A DNA stretch of 64,000 nt. Origin: Haliea sp963974125. GTDB taxonomy: Bacteria > Pseudomonadota > Gammaproteobacteria > Pseudomonadales > Halieaceae. This document shows positions 7,645 to 16,372 of the stretch, piece by piece (positions within the stretch are counted from its first letter, which is position 1; every line of letters begins with the position of its first letter). Position numbers and translations under genes: made by a program. The stretch spans positions 5,840-69,839 of the forward strand of contig CAXBCH010000024.1 of assembly GCA_963974125.1 (NCBI GenBank). The letters are read 5' to 3'. The notes beneath the pieces were generated by a model. The model made no database searches, was not told the DNA's origin, and worked only from the letters and a program-made list of their open reading frames with translations.

Positions 7645-9099
7645 TACTTGCCCGGGACGCTCTCGTCGCGTACCCGCAACACCAGTGCTCCGGCATCCAG
7701 GTGGCGGGATTGCAACTTGAAGCGGATGTCGTCGCTGCGCGGGTGGCGCGTACCGGCAGCGGGAAGATCGCTATCCATCGCTGTCCAGCCGGCGCGTACC
7801 AGCCGACCCTCGCCACCATCAGTATCGCGTATGCCGACAGTCAGCGTGTCCTGAAACAGGTGCTCGCCGAAGTAGTGCCGGTCCCGGAGCACCCGCCTTT
7901 CGCTGACGTAGTGCGGCAACAGGCGCAGGCGAATCTGGAAATGGGAGTAGCGCTCGCGGTTGCTGGGGCGGCCGGCGCGGGCCAGGTAGGTGCGGAACAG
8001 GGTCTCGTGGCCGTCCTCCAGGTCCCGTGCGCCCACGGTCAGGGCCGAGCCGTGTTCCTCCCGTTGATCGGTCATCACCACCTCCTCGCCGCGGATCAGC
8101 ACGGTGGTCTCGACCAGGATGAAACGCAGGTCCTCATCGTTACGCAGGGAGTCCTTGAGGCGCACGCCCTCAAGCTCAATCTTGACGCTGGTATCGCCGA
8201 ACAGGAAGCGCTGCAGGTTCTGGTACCCTTCCTCGGAGTTGACGATGCCCATGGGTCCGCTATGGCTGCGATAGACGAAGGCGCGGCTGCTGCCGTGCAC
8301 ATAGGCATGATCCATCTGCACCAGACCATCGCTGCCCGGGCCCACCGCCAGGCGCGCCAGGTTGTAGTCGGTGTGATTGGTGCCTATCAGCGAGAACACC
8401 CGCTCCACCGGAAAGTGGTTGCCAATCTCGTGCAGCCGGCGCTCGTCCCAATCCCCGGGAAAATCCAGGGCGTGCGGGGCCGAAGGTGTCGGAATCATTG
8501 AGTCCCAGTAGATCCCGCACCTTGGTGAGGAACCCCAGGCCGCGGCGGAAGTGGATTCCACGGTGGGGGGAGGCATAGGTGAACAGGCGCGCTACCCGCT
8601 CGCTGGCACGTTCCTTCAGCACCCGCTGGATCAGCGAGCGACACACCAGCCCGCCCATGGAGTGGGCGACCAGATGCACCTGTTGGGCCCCGGTTTCCCG
8701 GCGCACGAACTCCAGCAGCCGCCCCAGGTTCTCACCCAGGGTCTCTATATTGTCCCGGTTGCCGTCGCCGACACGTTCCGAGGTGCGGTCGTAGTAGCGA
8801 TATACCCAGAGGGAGCGCAGGGGGAAACCCTGCGCCCGGTAGCGTTCCTCCTCACCGTTCAGGAGCCTGACATCCCCGTCCTCGTCCACGCGGGCGAAGA
8901 TGTCGGCATAGCCGTGATCTTTCATCAGGCGCACCAGCGGACTCTCGAAGATAAAGAAGTCGGGATCGCCATCCGGTCCGGTACGCACCTGGGTGCTGCC
9001 GAGGTTGAAGCCGTAGTAGGGCAGGTTCACCGTGTGCTCGACGGCGCCCTCGCTGCCCGCGTAGCCCCGGACGTAGATGATTGGCAGGTGCCCGCTCAT
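7644..9099 (-). pseudogene. Lipase-like alpha/beta hydrolase, interrupted by a frameshift
   Basis: Two overlapping frames make one protein. Frame one starts at ATG 9099 behind a strong GGGAGG site, reads HLPIIYVRGYAGSEGAVEHTVNLPYYGFN and reaches the nucleophile elbow AHSMGG (residues 145-150) and LTKVRDLLGLNDSDTFGP. There the sense passes into the next frame at PHALDFPGDWDERRLHEIGNHFPVERVF, which continues to 7644. The switch coincides with a run of four G on the + strand (8476-8479); removing one base gives a continuous protein of about 484 residues. It resembles lipase/PGAP1-type hydrolases with a C-terminal beta-rich domain. It is either a real mutation or a homopolymer sequencing error. 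As read, the product would stop at 8260 with a foreign tail. Confidence 0.8.
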
Positions 9100-9204
9100 G
9101 TAACCTCCCTGTCAGTGGTGCCGCCGGGGGAAACGGCCAACCCAGGCGCCCCCGGCCTGAGTATAGACCAGCTCATTTGAGTGCCGTCGGACACCGCCGA
9201 ATCT

Positions 9205-9222
9205 GCGTCAAATATTTGACGC
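9205..9222. promoter_or_regulatory. Perfect 18-bp palindrome, candidate operator
   Basis: GCGTCAAATATTTGACGC is a perfect dyad with an AT-rich centre, lying 106 nt upstream of the hydrolase-antiporter-ftsH genes and followed on the + strand by TTTT. It looks like a dimeric repressor site; a short terminator is less likely because the stem has no loop. Confidence 0.45.
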
Positions 9223-9237
9223 TTTTCCTGTGATGCC

Positions 9238-9256
9238 GCAAAAACGCCCTTTTTGC
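9238..9256. repeat. Inverted repeat with A/T arms
   Basis: GCAAAAA at 9238-9244 and TTTTTGC at 9250-9256 flank a 5-nt loop. It lies between the DUF2254 stop (9347, same strand as the hydrolase) and the hydrolase start, so it could act as a bidirectional weak terminator. Similar CCTTTTT / AAAAGG words recur up to about 9306. Confidence 0.35.
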
Positions 9257-9346
9257 GCCCTTCAGGCACCCAAAAAGGCTGTTTCTGACGGCAAAAGGCA
9301 CTTTTCCGCGCCAACCCCTCTTGCCTCTGCGCGCAACCACCTAATC

Positions 9347-10642
9347 TCAACCCGCCAATGCAGGGGGCCGCTCCTCCGCAGTGCAGCTGGCGGCGTCGCG
9401 AACCGTCGCAAGGTCCTCGGGCAGGGTCAGCGCCATTCTGGAGCGTTCCAGCGCCAGACCACGGTGATAGTGGGCCGCCTCCCGAATTTTCTCGTCACCA
9501 AGCGACGCCAGAGTGGACAACGCTTTCTGCAACCTGACCGAAACCTCGACCTGGCTGGCACCATCCCGGGCAATCACGGTAAAGGCGTCGTCGAACATGT
9601 CCCGCACCGAGATTTCGGGCACTTCCACCCGATCACACGGCGGTCGCTCATCATCCCCGGCTGTTGCCGGCAAGGACCACAAATGAAACAGCCGCACCAG
9701 CCTTCCCACAACGTCAATCGCAGTGCCGGGATCATTGACCGCGGGCGACAACGCCTTGCCGGCGATTTCGGCCAACACAACCAGACCAAACCTCGGGTCA
9801 TCATCGAACCGGCGGTCGGTACCAATCCCGAACGCCTCGACCACGGGGGTGCAATCCAGCGCAGCCGCGCCGGCGCGAGACCCGGCAACATAGGCCAGTG
9901 GCCGGTCCGGTGTGGCAAACGTGCCCGGCAAGGCCGCCACGATCACCCGTCCCCCGGCCTGCTCTGCCCAGGCTTGCAGCGCGGCCATGTCGATGTGCTG
10001 CACGTAGCCGACCTGCGCCGCGAAGACTGCCTCTCCGGCAGGGTGGGCGTGTGCCAAGGACCCGCGCAGGGTTGGTGCCTCACGCCGCCGCCGCAGCGCT
10101 TCGCTCGTTGCCCTCTCCACCTTGTCCAGGGTTGACCCCATCCGCCCAAGCCGGGCGATACCATCGACCCAGCGGACGAAAGTGAAAATGACCATGCTGA
10201 ATACGAGCGCCGTGACGACGAAGAGGATAAAAAGACCCCCGGTCTGGTAATAGTCGTTTTTGACCGCCGTGATCGCGACGATGGAAAAAATGAATGCGCC
10301 GACAAAAGCGGAGAGAGCATTCTGGGAGGCATCGTCCGCGACGACCAGGACGAATGCTCGCGGCGTGGCCGTGTTGCTGGCTGCCGCATACGCGGAAACC
10401 ATTGAGGCCACCGAAAACGTGGCAATGACCAGCATGCTCGCGGCCATGACGGACAGCAGAGTCTCGACTGAGTCCATTGAGACTTCCGGCACCAATTGCC
10501 GCAACTGGGTGCTATCGAAGAGCTTTGCGATAAAAACCATGCCAATCGATAGCAGGCAAACTATCATCGGTCTCACCCAGAGCCGCTCTCGAAATTGCTT
10601 GAGCAGAAATCTGAGGCGGTCCATTGAAACCATGGAAGTCAT
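9347..10642 (-). CDS. DUF2254 membrane protein
   Basis: 431 residues. Four hydrophobic segments lie in the N-terminal half (around PMIVCLLSIGMVFIAKLF, LLSVMAASMLVIATFSVASM, SAFVGAFIFSIVAITAV and LFILFVVTALVFSMVIFTFVRWV), followed by a soluble C-terminal domain. The motifs FVRWVDGIARLGRM, YVQHIDMAALQAWA, DPRFGLVVLAEIAGKALSPAVNDPGTAIDVV and a His-rich end are characteristic of DUF2254 (PF10011), inner-membrane proteins of unknown function. The segment SPAVNDPGTA is the strongest signature. Monocistronic, with 100 nt of flanking sequence on the upstream side. Confidence 0.85.
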   Translation of the reverse strand: MTSMVSMDRLRFLLKQFRERLWVRPMIVCLLSIGMVFIAKLFDSTQLRQLVPEVSMDSVETLLSVMAASMLVIATFSVASMVSAYAAASNTATPRAFVLVVADDASQNALSAFVGAFIFSIVAITAVKNDYYQTGGLFILFVVTALVFSMVIFTFVRWVDGIARLGRMGSTLDKVERATSEALRRRREAPTLRGSLAHAHPAGEAVFAAQVGYVQHIDMAALQAWAEQAGGRVIVAALPGTFATPDRPLAYVAGSRAGAAALDCTPVVEAFGIGTDRRFDDDPRFGLVVLAEIAGKALSPAVNDPGTAIDVVGRLVRLFHLWSLPATAGDDERPPCDRVEVPEISVRDMFDDAFTVIARDGASQVEVSVRLQKALSTLASLGDEKIREAAHYHRGLALERSRMALTLPEDLATVRDAASCTAEERPPALAG

Positions 10643-10742
10643 ATCCGTTTCCTTTGGCCTTTCAAGCCGTTAGCCCCTTCCGCACGACCACGCACTGTCG
10701 CATCCCTTGCCATGATAGTGGAAGCTGCATCACCCGACCTGC

Positions 10743-11417
10743 TTAGCGTTCGCCCCGAAGCTTGACAGACTGGCCAGTCGGCTCCAGCAGCGCGGGGTCC
10801 TTCCTGCTGGAATTGCCCACGGCCCGACTGACCGGGTAGAGCTCGAGATCGAATTTCAGGATGGATGCCAGCAGCGTGTCGCCGGCATCAATCGGCTGCT
10901 CGTTATCCAGCCAGCGGCGGCATTCCTCCCGGGTGAGCAGCACGGGCATGCGGGCGTGCCAGGGGCGGAAGTCCGCGGCCGCTTCGGTCGTCACCAGGGT
11001 ACAGGACAGCAGGGGTGTGTCCGCTCCCTCCCAGACATCCCACAAGGCGGCTACCGCTATGCATTGCTCCGCATTGGTGATAAGCCAGGGCTGCTTGTGC
11101 CCGTTCTCCATGCGCCACTCAATGAAACTGGACATGGGCACCACGCCGCGCTGGCGCCGGAAAGGCCCGCGAAAGGCGGGGCTGCTGGTCAGGGATTCAG
11201 CGCGGGCGTTGAACATGCTGTACTTTGTGTTGACCTCTTGTGCCCAGGAGGGCACCAGCCACCACCGGGCCATGTCGCCACCTTCAGCGCGCAGGAGCAG
11301 GATGTCCTCGGTGGGGGCGATGTTGACGCGTGGCTCGGGCAGTGGCGAATCAATGCCCAGGTAATTCATCAGGTCCTGGAGCCCGGGCAGACTGGTGATG
11401 TTGAAGCGACCACACAT
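10743..11417 (-). CDS. yedK: SOS response-associated peptidase, SRAP/YedK (HMCES) family
   Basis: 224 residues beginning MCGRFNI. The catalytic Cys2, the Asn/Arg patch in FNARAES, the Glu in SSFIEWR and the His in WHARMPVLL are the conserved residues of the SRAP domain. These proteins form a thiazolidine crosslink through Cys2 with abasic sites in single-stranded DNA, shielding them during replication. The length is standard for the bacterial family. I see no LexA box immediately upstream, so SOS control is not evident. It reads toward the DUF2254 gene, which is on the same strand. Confidence 0.92.
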   Translation of the reverse strand: MCGRFNITSLPGLQDLMNYLGIDSPLPEPRVNIAPTEDILLLRAEGGDMARWWLVPSWAQEVNTKYSMFNARAESLTSSPAFRGPFRRQRGVVPMSSFIEWRMENGHKQPWLITNAEQCIAVAALWDVWEGADTPLLSCTLVTTEAAADFRPWHARMPVLLTREECRRWLDNEQPIDAGDTLLASILKFDLELYPVSRAVGNSSRKDPALLEPTGQSVKLRGER

Positions 11418-11529
11418 GGGGGTACTCTAGCTGGCGATGGAATGGAGTCAATCACACTTTTTTCAGGCTGAGCTGAACCAAATGCTTTCCTGCCCGTATC
11501 CATATGACGGTGACTAAAAGGGACAGGTA

Positions 11530-11706
11530 ATGTTTGGTTTCTTCAAGACCTCTGCTGCAAGGCAAGTCAAAAAACTGCAAAAAGAGTACGAGTCCAAGCT
11601 GGGTGAGGCAATGCATGCTCAGCGCAATGGTGACATACGCAGTTACTCGATGCTGTCAGAGGAGGCGGACAGGCTCTACCGACAGCTGGTCGCAATCAAG
11701 CCATAG
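11530..11706 (+). CDS. DUF6435 family mini-protein
   Basis: 58 residues: MFGFFKTSAARQVKKLQKEY... then EAMHAQRNGDIRSYSMLSEEADRL... ending VAIKP. This fits the small DUF6435 family of marine gammaproteobacteria, whose members start MFGxFK and contain MHAQRNGDIR. It is basic and helical with no membrane segment; function unknown. A GGACAGG site lies just before the ATG. It is alone on the + strand between two minus-strand genes (yedK and the Old Yellow Enzyme), and its stop is 32 nt from the 3' end of the latter. Confidence 0.75.
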   Translation: MFGFFKTSAARQVKKLQKEYESKLGEAMHAQRNGDIRSYSMLSEEADRLYRQLVAIKP

Positions 11707-11738
11707 TGCAGAGGCTGACCAGCTGCGCGTGGGCGGCT

Positions 11739-13049
11739 TCAACCCTGCTGGACCTTTTGTAGTCGGCGCCGCGCCGCGAGCCATTGCCTCTGCTGTGCCA
11801 TTACCTTGCGCGCTCCAGTGAACACCGACATGCCCGGTTCTGCTGTGCCCGTGCGCCCCAGCGTATCCAGCTGCGCGTAGTACCAGTACTGCACCGCGAA
11901 GGTCGCCAGGGTGCGCAATGTTTTGTTCCGGGTGAGGAACGACAGCGGCGCCGGAAGGAGTGCCAGCGTTGCCTCGTAGCGGGGTAACGCTGGCTCGCCG
12001 GCCAGCAGGCGCGCGGGGGCATCGGTGAGCAGGCACATGGGGCGGCCCAGTCCCACAAGGTCAGCGCCGCCGCCACTGACCGCCTGTTCCATGGCCTCGC
12101 GACGGCGGAAGCCGCCCGTCACCATCAGCGGAATCGACACTTGCTCCTGCATGGCCAGCGCAAAATCAACGAAATAGGCTTCACGCATCCGGGTGGAACG
12201 CGCCACCTGCTGTGTTTCCTCCTCCTCGATACCTTCAACACCCAATAGCTTGGGTTGTTCGTAGTTGCCACCGGATATCTCCAGCAGATCGATACCAGCG
12301 GCCTCCAGCCATTGGGCCACCTGCAGGCTGTCCTCGAAAGCGAATCCACCTTTCTGGAAATCGGCGCTGTTGAGCTTGACCGCTACCGGGAAATCCGGGC
12401 CCACCGCTGCGCGCACCGCCTTGACTGTATCCAGCAGTGCGCGAGCGCGATTCGCCAGGCCGCCGCCATACTCGTCGCTGCGCTGGTTACTGCGCGGACT
12501 GAGAAACTGCGACAGCAGGTAGCCGTGGGCCGCATGCACCTGCACACCGGTGAAGCCGGCGGCTTTCACGGCCGCTGCGCAGACCGCAAAGCGCCGCACA
12601 ATCTCCTCTATCTCCGCAACCGTCAGCGCCACGGGCTCACCGAACTGTCCACCGGGCAGGCCGAGCTTTATCGGGGACGGTGCTTGCGGATGCGGATTGA
12701 CATTTTTCTGGGTCTGCCGCCCCGCGTGGTTGATCTGCGCCCAGAAGTGATTGCCGTTGCGCGTGGCTGCTGCCGCCCACCGTGCCAGTGCTTGATGCAT
12801 GGCCGCATCCGGCTCTCGATCAATGATCACATTGCCCGGGCGCTCGAGGTGATCGCCATCAATCAGGATGTTGCCGGACAACAACAGCCCGGCGCCACCG
12901 TCGCTCCACAGCCCATATAGTCGCTCGAGAGCCTTTGTCGGCACGCCGGCAGGGTCGGCCAGCCCCTCAGTCATCGCGGCCTTGGCGATGCGGTTGGGCA
13001 GGGTGGCGCCGCAGGGGAGAGTGAGGGGCAGGGAGAGAGCATCCGGCAT
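11739..13049 (-). CDS. Old Yellow Enzyme family NADH:flavin oxidoreductase
   Basis: 436 residues from ATG 13049 (AGGA site 8 nt upstream; a frame extending to 13106 has no better start). The TIM-barrel OYE motifs are present: LPNRIAKAAMTEGLAD, WAQINHAGRQ (FMN/substrate side), VHAAHGYLLSQFLSPRSNQRSDEYGG (catalytic His/Tyr region) and VTGGFRR...ADLVGLGRPM (phosphate binding). Only the FMN barrel is present; the C-terminal FeS/FAD domains of 2,4-dienoyl-CoA reductases are absent. It probably reduces activated C=C bonds of enones, perhaps steroid or aromatic breakdown products, but the substrate is unknown. It is 90 nt downstream of the antiporter gene. Confidence 0.85.
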   Translation of the reverse strand: MPDALSLPLTLPCGATLPNRIAKAAMTEGLADPAGVPTKALERLYGLWSDGGAGLLLSGNILIDGDHLERPGNVIIDREPDAAMHQALARWAAAATRNGNHFWAQINHAGRQTQKNVNPHPQAPSPIKLGLPGGQFGEPVALTVAEIEEIVRRFAVCAAAVKAAGFTGVQVHAAHGYLLSQFLSPRSNQRSDEYGGGLANRARALLDTVKAVRAAVGPDFPVAVKLNSADFQKGGFAFEDSLQVAQWLEAAGIDLLEISGGNYEQPKLLGVEGIEEEETQQVARSTRMREAYFVDFALAMQEQVSIPLMVTGGFRRREAMEQAVSGGGADLVGLGRPMCLLTDAPARLLAGEPALPRYEATLALLPAPLSFLTRNKTLRTLATFAVQYWYYAQLDTLGRTGTAEPGMSVFTGARKVMAQQRQWLAARRRLQKVQQG

Positions 13050-13139
13050 GGCTGATCCTGAACTGAGGGGGATTGGTGGTTTGAAAGCGGTCGCCCTTGG
13101 CGGCACTTGACGATCCTGTTGCTTGTGGCTGGCGTGGCG

Positions 13140-14306
13140 TCACGCGGCTTCCCGGGCCCGTCGAAGCGCCAGGCGGGTCATCGGTGGCCCCACGATTTCG
13201 AACACCACGGTGGAAGCCAGCACCACCGACAGCAAAATGTCGGCACGCTCGGGGAACCGCTGGGCGGCCACCAGCGCCATGCCCACAGCCACTCCCGCCT
13301 GGGGCAGCAGCGCAGCACCCATCCAGAGGCCCATGCCATGACCCATGGCGCGCCCTCGTGCGCCAGCGGAGGCGCCCAGCAGGCGACCGGCCACCCGGGC
13401 GACGATGTATGCGGCGCCCAGCCAGCCCACCGCGGGTAGTGCATCCAGTTCCAGTGCGGCACCAGCGAGCAGGAAGAACACCAGCATGAACGGCCACTGG
13501 ATATGCTCGATGGCGTGGAATGGCCGCTTGTGGTGGTTTGCCAGGTTGGCCACCACCATGCCCATGACTACAGCTGCGAGCAGGAATGACACCTCAAGCC
13601 AGCGGGCGGCCCCCAGACACAGGAACACCAGCCCGAGGGCCTCGGCCAGTGTCGGGTCGCCCTGTGAGATACGGCCTGTCACGTAGGCGGCCGGGACCCC
13701 CAGGACGACGCCCAGGACCAGTGCGCCGCCAATGTCCCAGAGCCCGTGGCTCAGCGCGACCATGCCGTCACCCCCATCCAGCATGGCCGCCGCGCCCAGC
13801 AGCAGGCTGAAGACGAAGACTCCCCAGACATCGTCCACGGAGACCACGCCCAGAAGGGTCTCGGTGAACGCCCCGTCGGCACCGCTCTCGCGGACAACGT
13901 CCGCGGTGGCTGCGGGGTCCGTGGCGCTGGCCAGGGCTCCTAGCAGCAAGGCGAGAACGAGGTCGCCGGTCAAGAGCCAGACAGTGGCGAACACCACTAT
14001 GACGGAGACGGTGACAACGGCAAGGGACAAGGCCAGCACGTTGGGACCGTGGCGTTTCAGGTTGCGGGCGGTAAGGTGGCTCCCCAGCAGGAAGCCGACC
14101 ATGGTCAGGGCAACCTGGGACACCGCGGTGAACCAGAGCGTGCCGGCGGGCTGCAGCCAACCCAGTAGTGACGGGCCAAAGGCAACACCGGCGATAATCA
14201 ACAGCGTCACCCGGGGAATGGTAGTGCGCCTGCCCAGCAACTCCGCCGCGAGCCCGACCATGAGCATCAGGCCCAGGAGGAGGATCATCTCGGTCAGGTT
14301 GTTCAT
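13140..14306 (-). CDS. CPA-type cation:proton antiporter
   Basis: 388 residues, almost entirely membrane (about 12 helices), with the CPA signature ALASATDPAATADVV around 125-140 and the acidic pair SVDDVWGVFVFSLL further on. The N-terminal RRTTIPRVTLLIIAGVAFGPSLLG is also typical. There is no C-terminal TrkA/RCK domain, so it is the short Na+/H+ or K+/H+ exchanger form. It works at the inner membrane in pH or ion balance. It starts 19 nt after the pentapeptide-repeat gene and is probably the distal part of the lemA-TPM operon. Confidence 0.85.
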   Translation of the reverse strand: MNNLTEMILLLGLMLMVGLAAELLGRRTTIPRVTLLIIAGVAFGPSLLGWLQPAGTLWFTAVSQVALTMVGFLLGSHLTARNLKRHGPNVLALSLAVVTVSVIVVFATVWLLTGDLVLALLLGALASATDPAATADVVRESGADGAFTETLLGVVSVDDVWGVFVFSLLLGAAAMLDGGDGMVALSHGLWDIGGALVLGVVLGVPAAYVTGRISQGDPTLAEALGLVFLCLGAARWLEVSFLLAAVVMGMVVANLANHHKRPFHAIEHIQWPFMLVFFLLAGAALELDALPAVGWLGAAYIVARVAGRLLGASAGARGRAMGHGMGLWMGAALLPQAGVAVGMALVAAQRFPERADILLSVVLASTVVFEIVGPPMTRLALRRAREAA

Positions 14307-14325
14307 GAAAATATTCCCGGAGGGT

Positions 14326-14925
14326 CTAGTCTACCAGCTCGATGCCCAGGCTCTCCAACAAACTCAATGCCTCATCGCGTGAAAATCGTGCGCCTGCCAC
14401 TTCGTTGTCCAGAACGTTGATCGCGTACCCCGTGGACTCGCTGAAATCCACATTCCTTAAATTTGTTCTCATGAACACACTGTGGGTAAAGTCACAGCAA
14501 GTCATTGCAGAGTCTGCAAAGTTGCCTTCACGAAAATCCGCATCGTGCAGCTTGCACTCATCCAATACCAGCTCGTTCAAGGTGAGGCCAAAAAATGAGC
14601 AGTCGTTGAGGATGCAGTGATGAAACTCCAACTCAAAATCAACATGAAACACAGGCCAGCTGGCCTTGCCCCAGTCCACGCCAATCAGCTTGGTCTCTCT
14701 GAAGACCACAGCAAACAGTCGCGTATTGGCAAGGTCCATCAAACTCAGGTTGCAGCGGACGAACTCGCAATGGGTAAACCTGCAGTTCCTGAAAGCCGTC
14801 TGGGAGAAGTTGCAGTCGATGAACTGGCACTCTTCAAACTCGATATCCTGGTACTGTGTGTCCGGCAGTTCCAGCTTCCTGTAAGAAGCGTCGAGGTACT
14901 GCCCGCCATCTTCAATAGTTGTCAT
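14326..14925 (-). CDS. Pentapeptide-repeat protein, Qnr-like size and ending
   Basis: 199 residues of A(D/N)LXX-type repeats: YQDIEFEECQFIDCNFSQTAF, FRNCRFTHCEFVRCNLSLMDL and, after a central break, LDECKLHDADFREGNFADSAM... NVDFSE. Such proteins fold into a right-handed quadrilateral beta-helix. The C-terminal SLLESLGIELVD helix resembles the dimerising tail of Qnr/MfpA-class proteins, which mimic DNA and protect gyrase. Many Cys sit in the i+ positions. It is 1 nt after the TPM gene and 19 nt before the antiporter, so co-expression is likely. Gyrase protection is a hypothesis only. Confidence 0.8.
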   Translation of the reverse strand: MTTIEDGGQYLDASYRKLELPDTQYQDIEFEECQFIDCNFSQTAFRNCRFTHCEFVRCNLSLMDLANTRLFAVVFRETKLIGVDWGKASWPVFHVDFELEFHHCILNDCSFFGLTLNELVLDECKLHDADFREGNFADSAMTCCDFTHSVFMRTNLRNVDFSESTGYAINVLDNEVAGARFSRDEALSLLESLGIELVD

Positions 14926-14926
14926 T

Positions 14927-15550
14927 TTATCCTGTGGGCAGTATCACCAGATGATTGGGCAGTTCGTTGCGTTCGTGGGTGGCGGGCACATGCTCTTTCA
15001 GAAGCTTGCCGCAGGCAGCGATGCAGTCGAGAAATCCCTGCCGGGTCTGGCCCTGGCGCACTTTGGCGGTGAAATCTGCCACGATGTCCTCCCAAACCGC
15101 GTTGTCGAGGATGTCGGCAATGCCCTGATCCACCAGGATCTCCACATAGCGTTCTGCCTCCGAGACGAAGATCAGCATACCGGTGGCACCTGCGGTATGG
15201 TGCAGATTCTGCTCCAGGAATTGCCGCCGCGCCAGATTGGAGGCGCGCCAGTAGCGCACCTGCCGGGGAATCAGGCGGGTGTTGATGCCGGGCACTCGGA
15301 ACAACAGGCTGAGCAGGATGAACGTCCCCCACTGCACCAGCAACAGCACGTCGGCACCGAACCAGCTGCCGAAGTAATTGGCCGTACCTGGCAGCAGCAG
15401 TGCCAGGATGCCGGCCCAGAGCAAGGGAATATAGCTGTAGTTATCGGACTGGGCCGCCAGCACGGTCACCAGTTCGGCGTCGGTGTGCCGTTCCACCTCA
15501 TTGATCGCGGCGGCAACAGCTTCCTGGTCACTTTTGCTGAGTAATGTCAT
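14927..15550 (-). CDS. TPM-domain membrane protein (short form)
   Basis: 207 residues starting MTLLSKSDQEAVAAAINEVERHTDAELVTVLA, which is the TPM fold N-terminus, then two hydrophobic helices (about 40-58 and 65-85), and the rest of the TPM domain (ATGMLIFVSEAERYVEILVDQGIADILDNAVW, then DFTAKVRQGQ). TPM-domain proteins are membrane-linked and often encoded with LemA; some plant homologues act in photosystem II repair, but the bacterial role is open. It is the third gene of lemA-TPM-TPM, 60 nt after the second TPM gene. Confidence 0.8.
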   Translation of the reverse strand: MTLLSKSDQEAVAAAINEVERHTDAELVTVLAAQSDNYSYIPLLWAGILALLLPGTANYFGSWFGADVLLLVQWGTFILLSLLFRVPGINTRLIPRQVRYWRASNLARRQFLEQNLHHTAGATGMLIFVSEAERYVEILVDQGIADILDNAVWEDIVADFTAKVRQGQTRQGFLDCIAACGKLLKEHVPATHERNELPNHLVILPTG

Positions 15551-15610
15551 GATTCTGTGGTTCCCGTTGTCGGGTGAGTGGATCCGGTGCGTGCGGATAC
15601 CAGTACGGCC

Positions 15611-16372
15611 TTACCAGCCACCGGAGGCGCCGCCACCGCCAAAGCCGCCACCGCCGCCGCCAAAACCGCCACCACCGAAGCCACCGCCTCCGAAGCCACC
15701 GCCACGGCCGCCCATGGTAGCACCCAGCAGAGCCGCACCTGCCAGCGCAGCGCCCCCGCGACCACCGCGATTGCCAATAAAGAACACCACCACCCACATG
15801 AGCAAGAAGAGCAGCCCTACCAGGCCGGGATTGGGCTTCTCCTGGACGGCTGGCTGTTGGCCCCGGGCAACCGCCATCGGCTGGCCGCCGAGGACCTGGA
15901 CCATGGCGGCCGCGCCGTTGACGATCCCGGCCTGAAAATCCCCCTGACGGAAAGCCGGGGTGATAATGCGATTGATGATGAAGGAGGACTCGGCGTCGGT
16001 GAGCCGGCCTTCGAGGCCATAGCCCGTTTCTATGCGGACTTTGCGTTCATCCCGTGCCACGATCAGCAGGGCACCGTTGTCCTCGCCCTCCTGGCCGATA
16101 GCCCAGTGCCGGCCCAGCTGATAGCCAAAGTCCTCAATGGGGAAGCCCTGCAGGTCCGGCAGGGTGACCACAACAAGCTGTTCGGTGCTGGCCTGTTCGT
16201 GGGCCTGGAGCATCTGAGTCAGGCGCGCTTCCGCTTTGGGAGAGAGCATCTCCGCCCGGTCTACCACCCGGCCTGTAAGGGCGGGAAACTCCGGTGTCGA
16301 CTGGGCCCAGACAGCGGTGGGGAGCAACAGCAGCAACGCCAGCAGCAGGCTTTTCCCGGGCCGGGCAAGCAT
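15611..16372 (-). CDS. TPM-domain protein YgcG-like, Gly-rich tail
   Basis: 253 residues: signal peptide (SLLLALLLLLPTAVWA), a periplasmic TPM domain (LTGRVVDRAEMLSPKAEARLTQML... TGYGLEGRLTDAESSFIINRIITPAFRQGDFQAGI), one membrane helix (LVGLLFLLMWVVVFFIG) and a C-terminal tail of GGGFGGGGF repeats ending SGGW. This is the YgcG type that partners LemA. Its ATG overlaps the lemA stop (TGATG), so the two are translationally coupled. The Gly-rich tail is normal for the family and is not a DNA mobile repeat. Confidence 0.88.
   Translation of the reverse strand: MLARPGKSLLLALLLLLPTAVWAQSTPEFPALTGRVVDRAEMLSPKAEARLTQMLQAHEQASTEQLVVVTLPDLQGFPIEDFGYQLGRHWAIGQEGEDNGALLIVARDERKVRIETGYGLEGRLTDAESSFIINRIITPAFRQGDFQAGIVNGAAAMVQVLGGQPMAVARGQQPAVQEKPNPGLVGLLFLLMWVVVFFIGNRGGRGGAALAGAALLGATMGGRGGGFGGGGFGGGGFGGGGGGFGGGGASGGW

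Noticed and set aside
15611..15720. GGT/GGC-rich repetitive DNA
   Set aside because: It encodes the Gly-rich tail normal for YgcG-type TPM proteins; not a mobile repeat or CRISPR.
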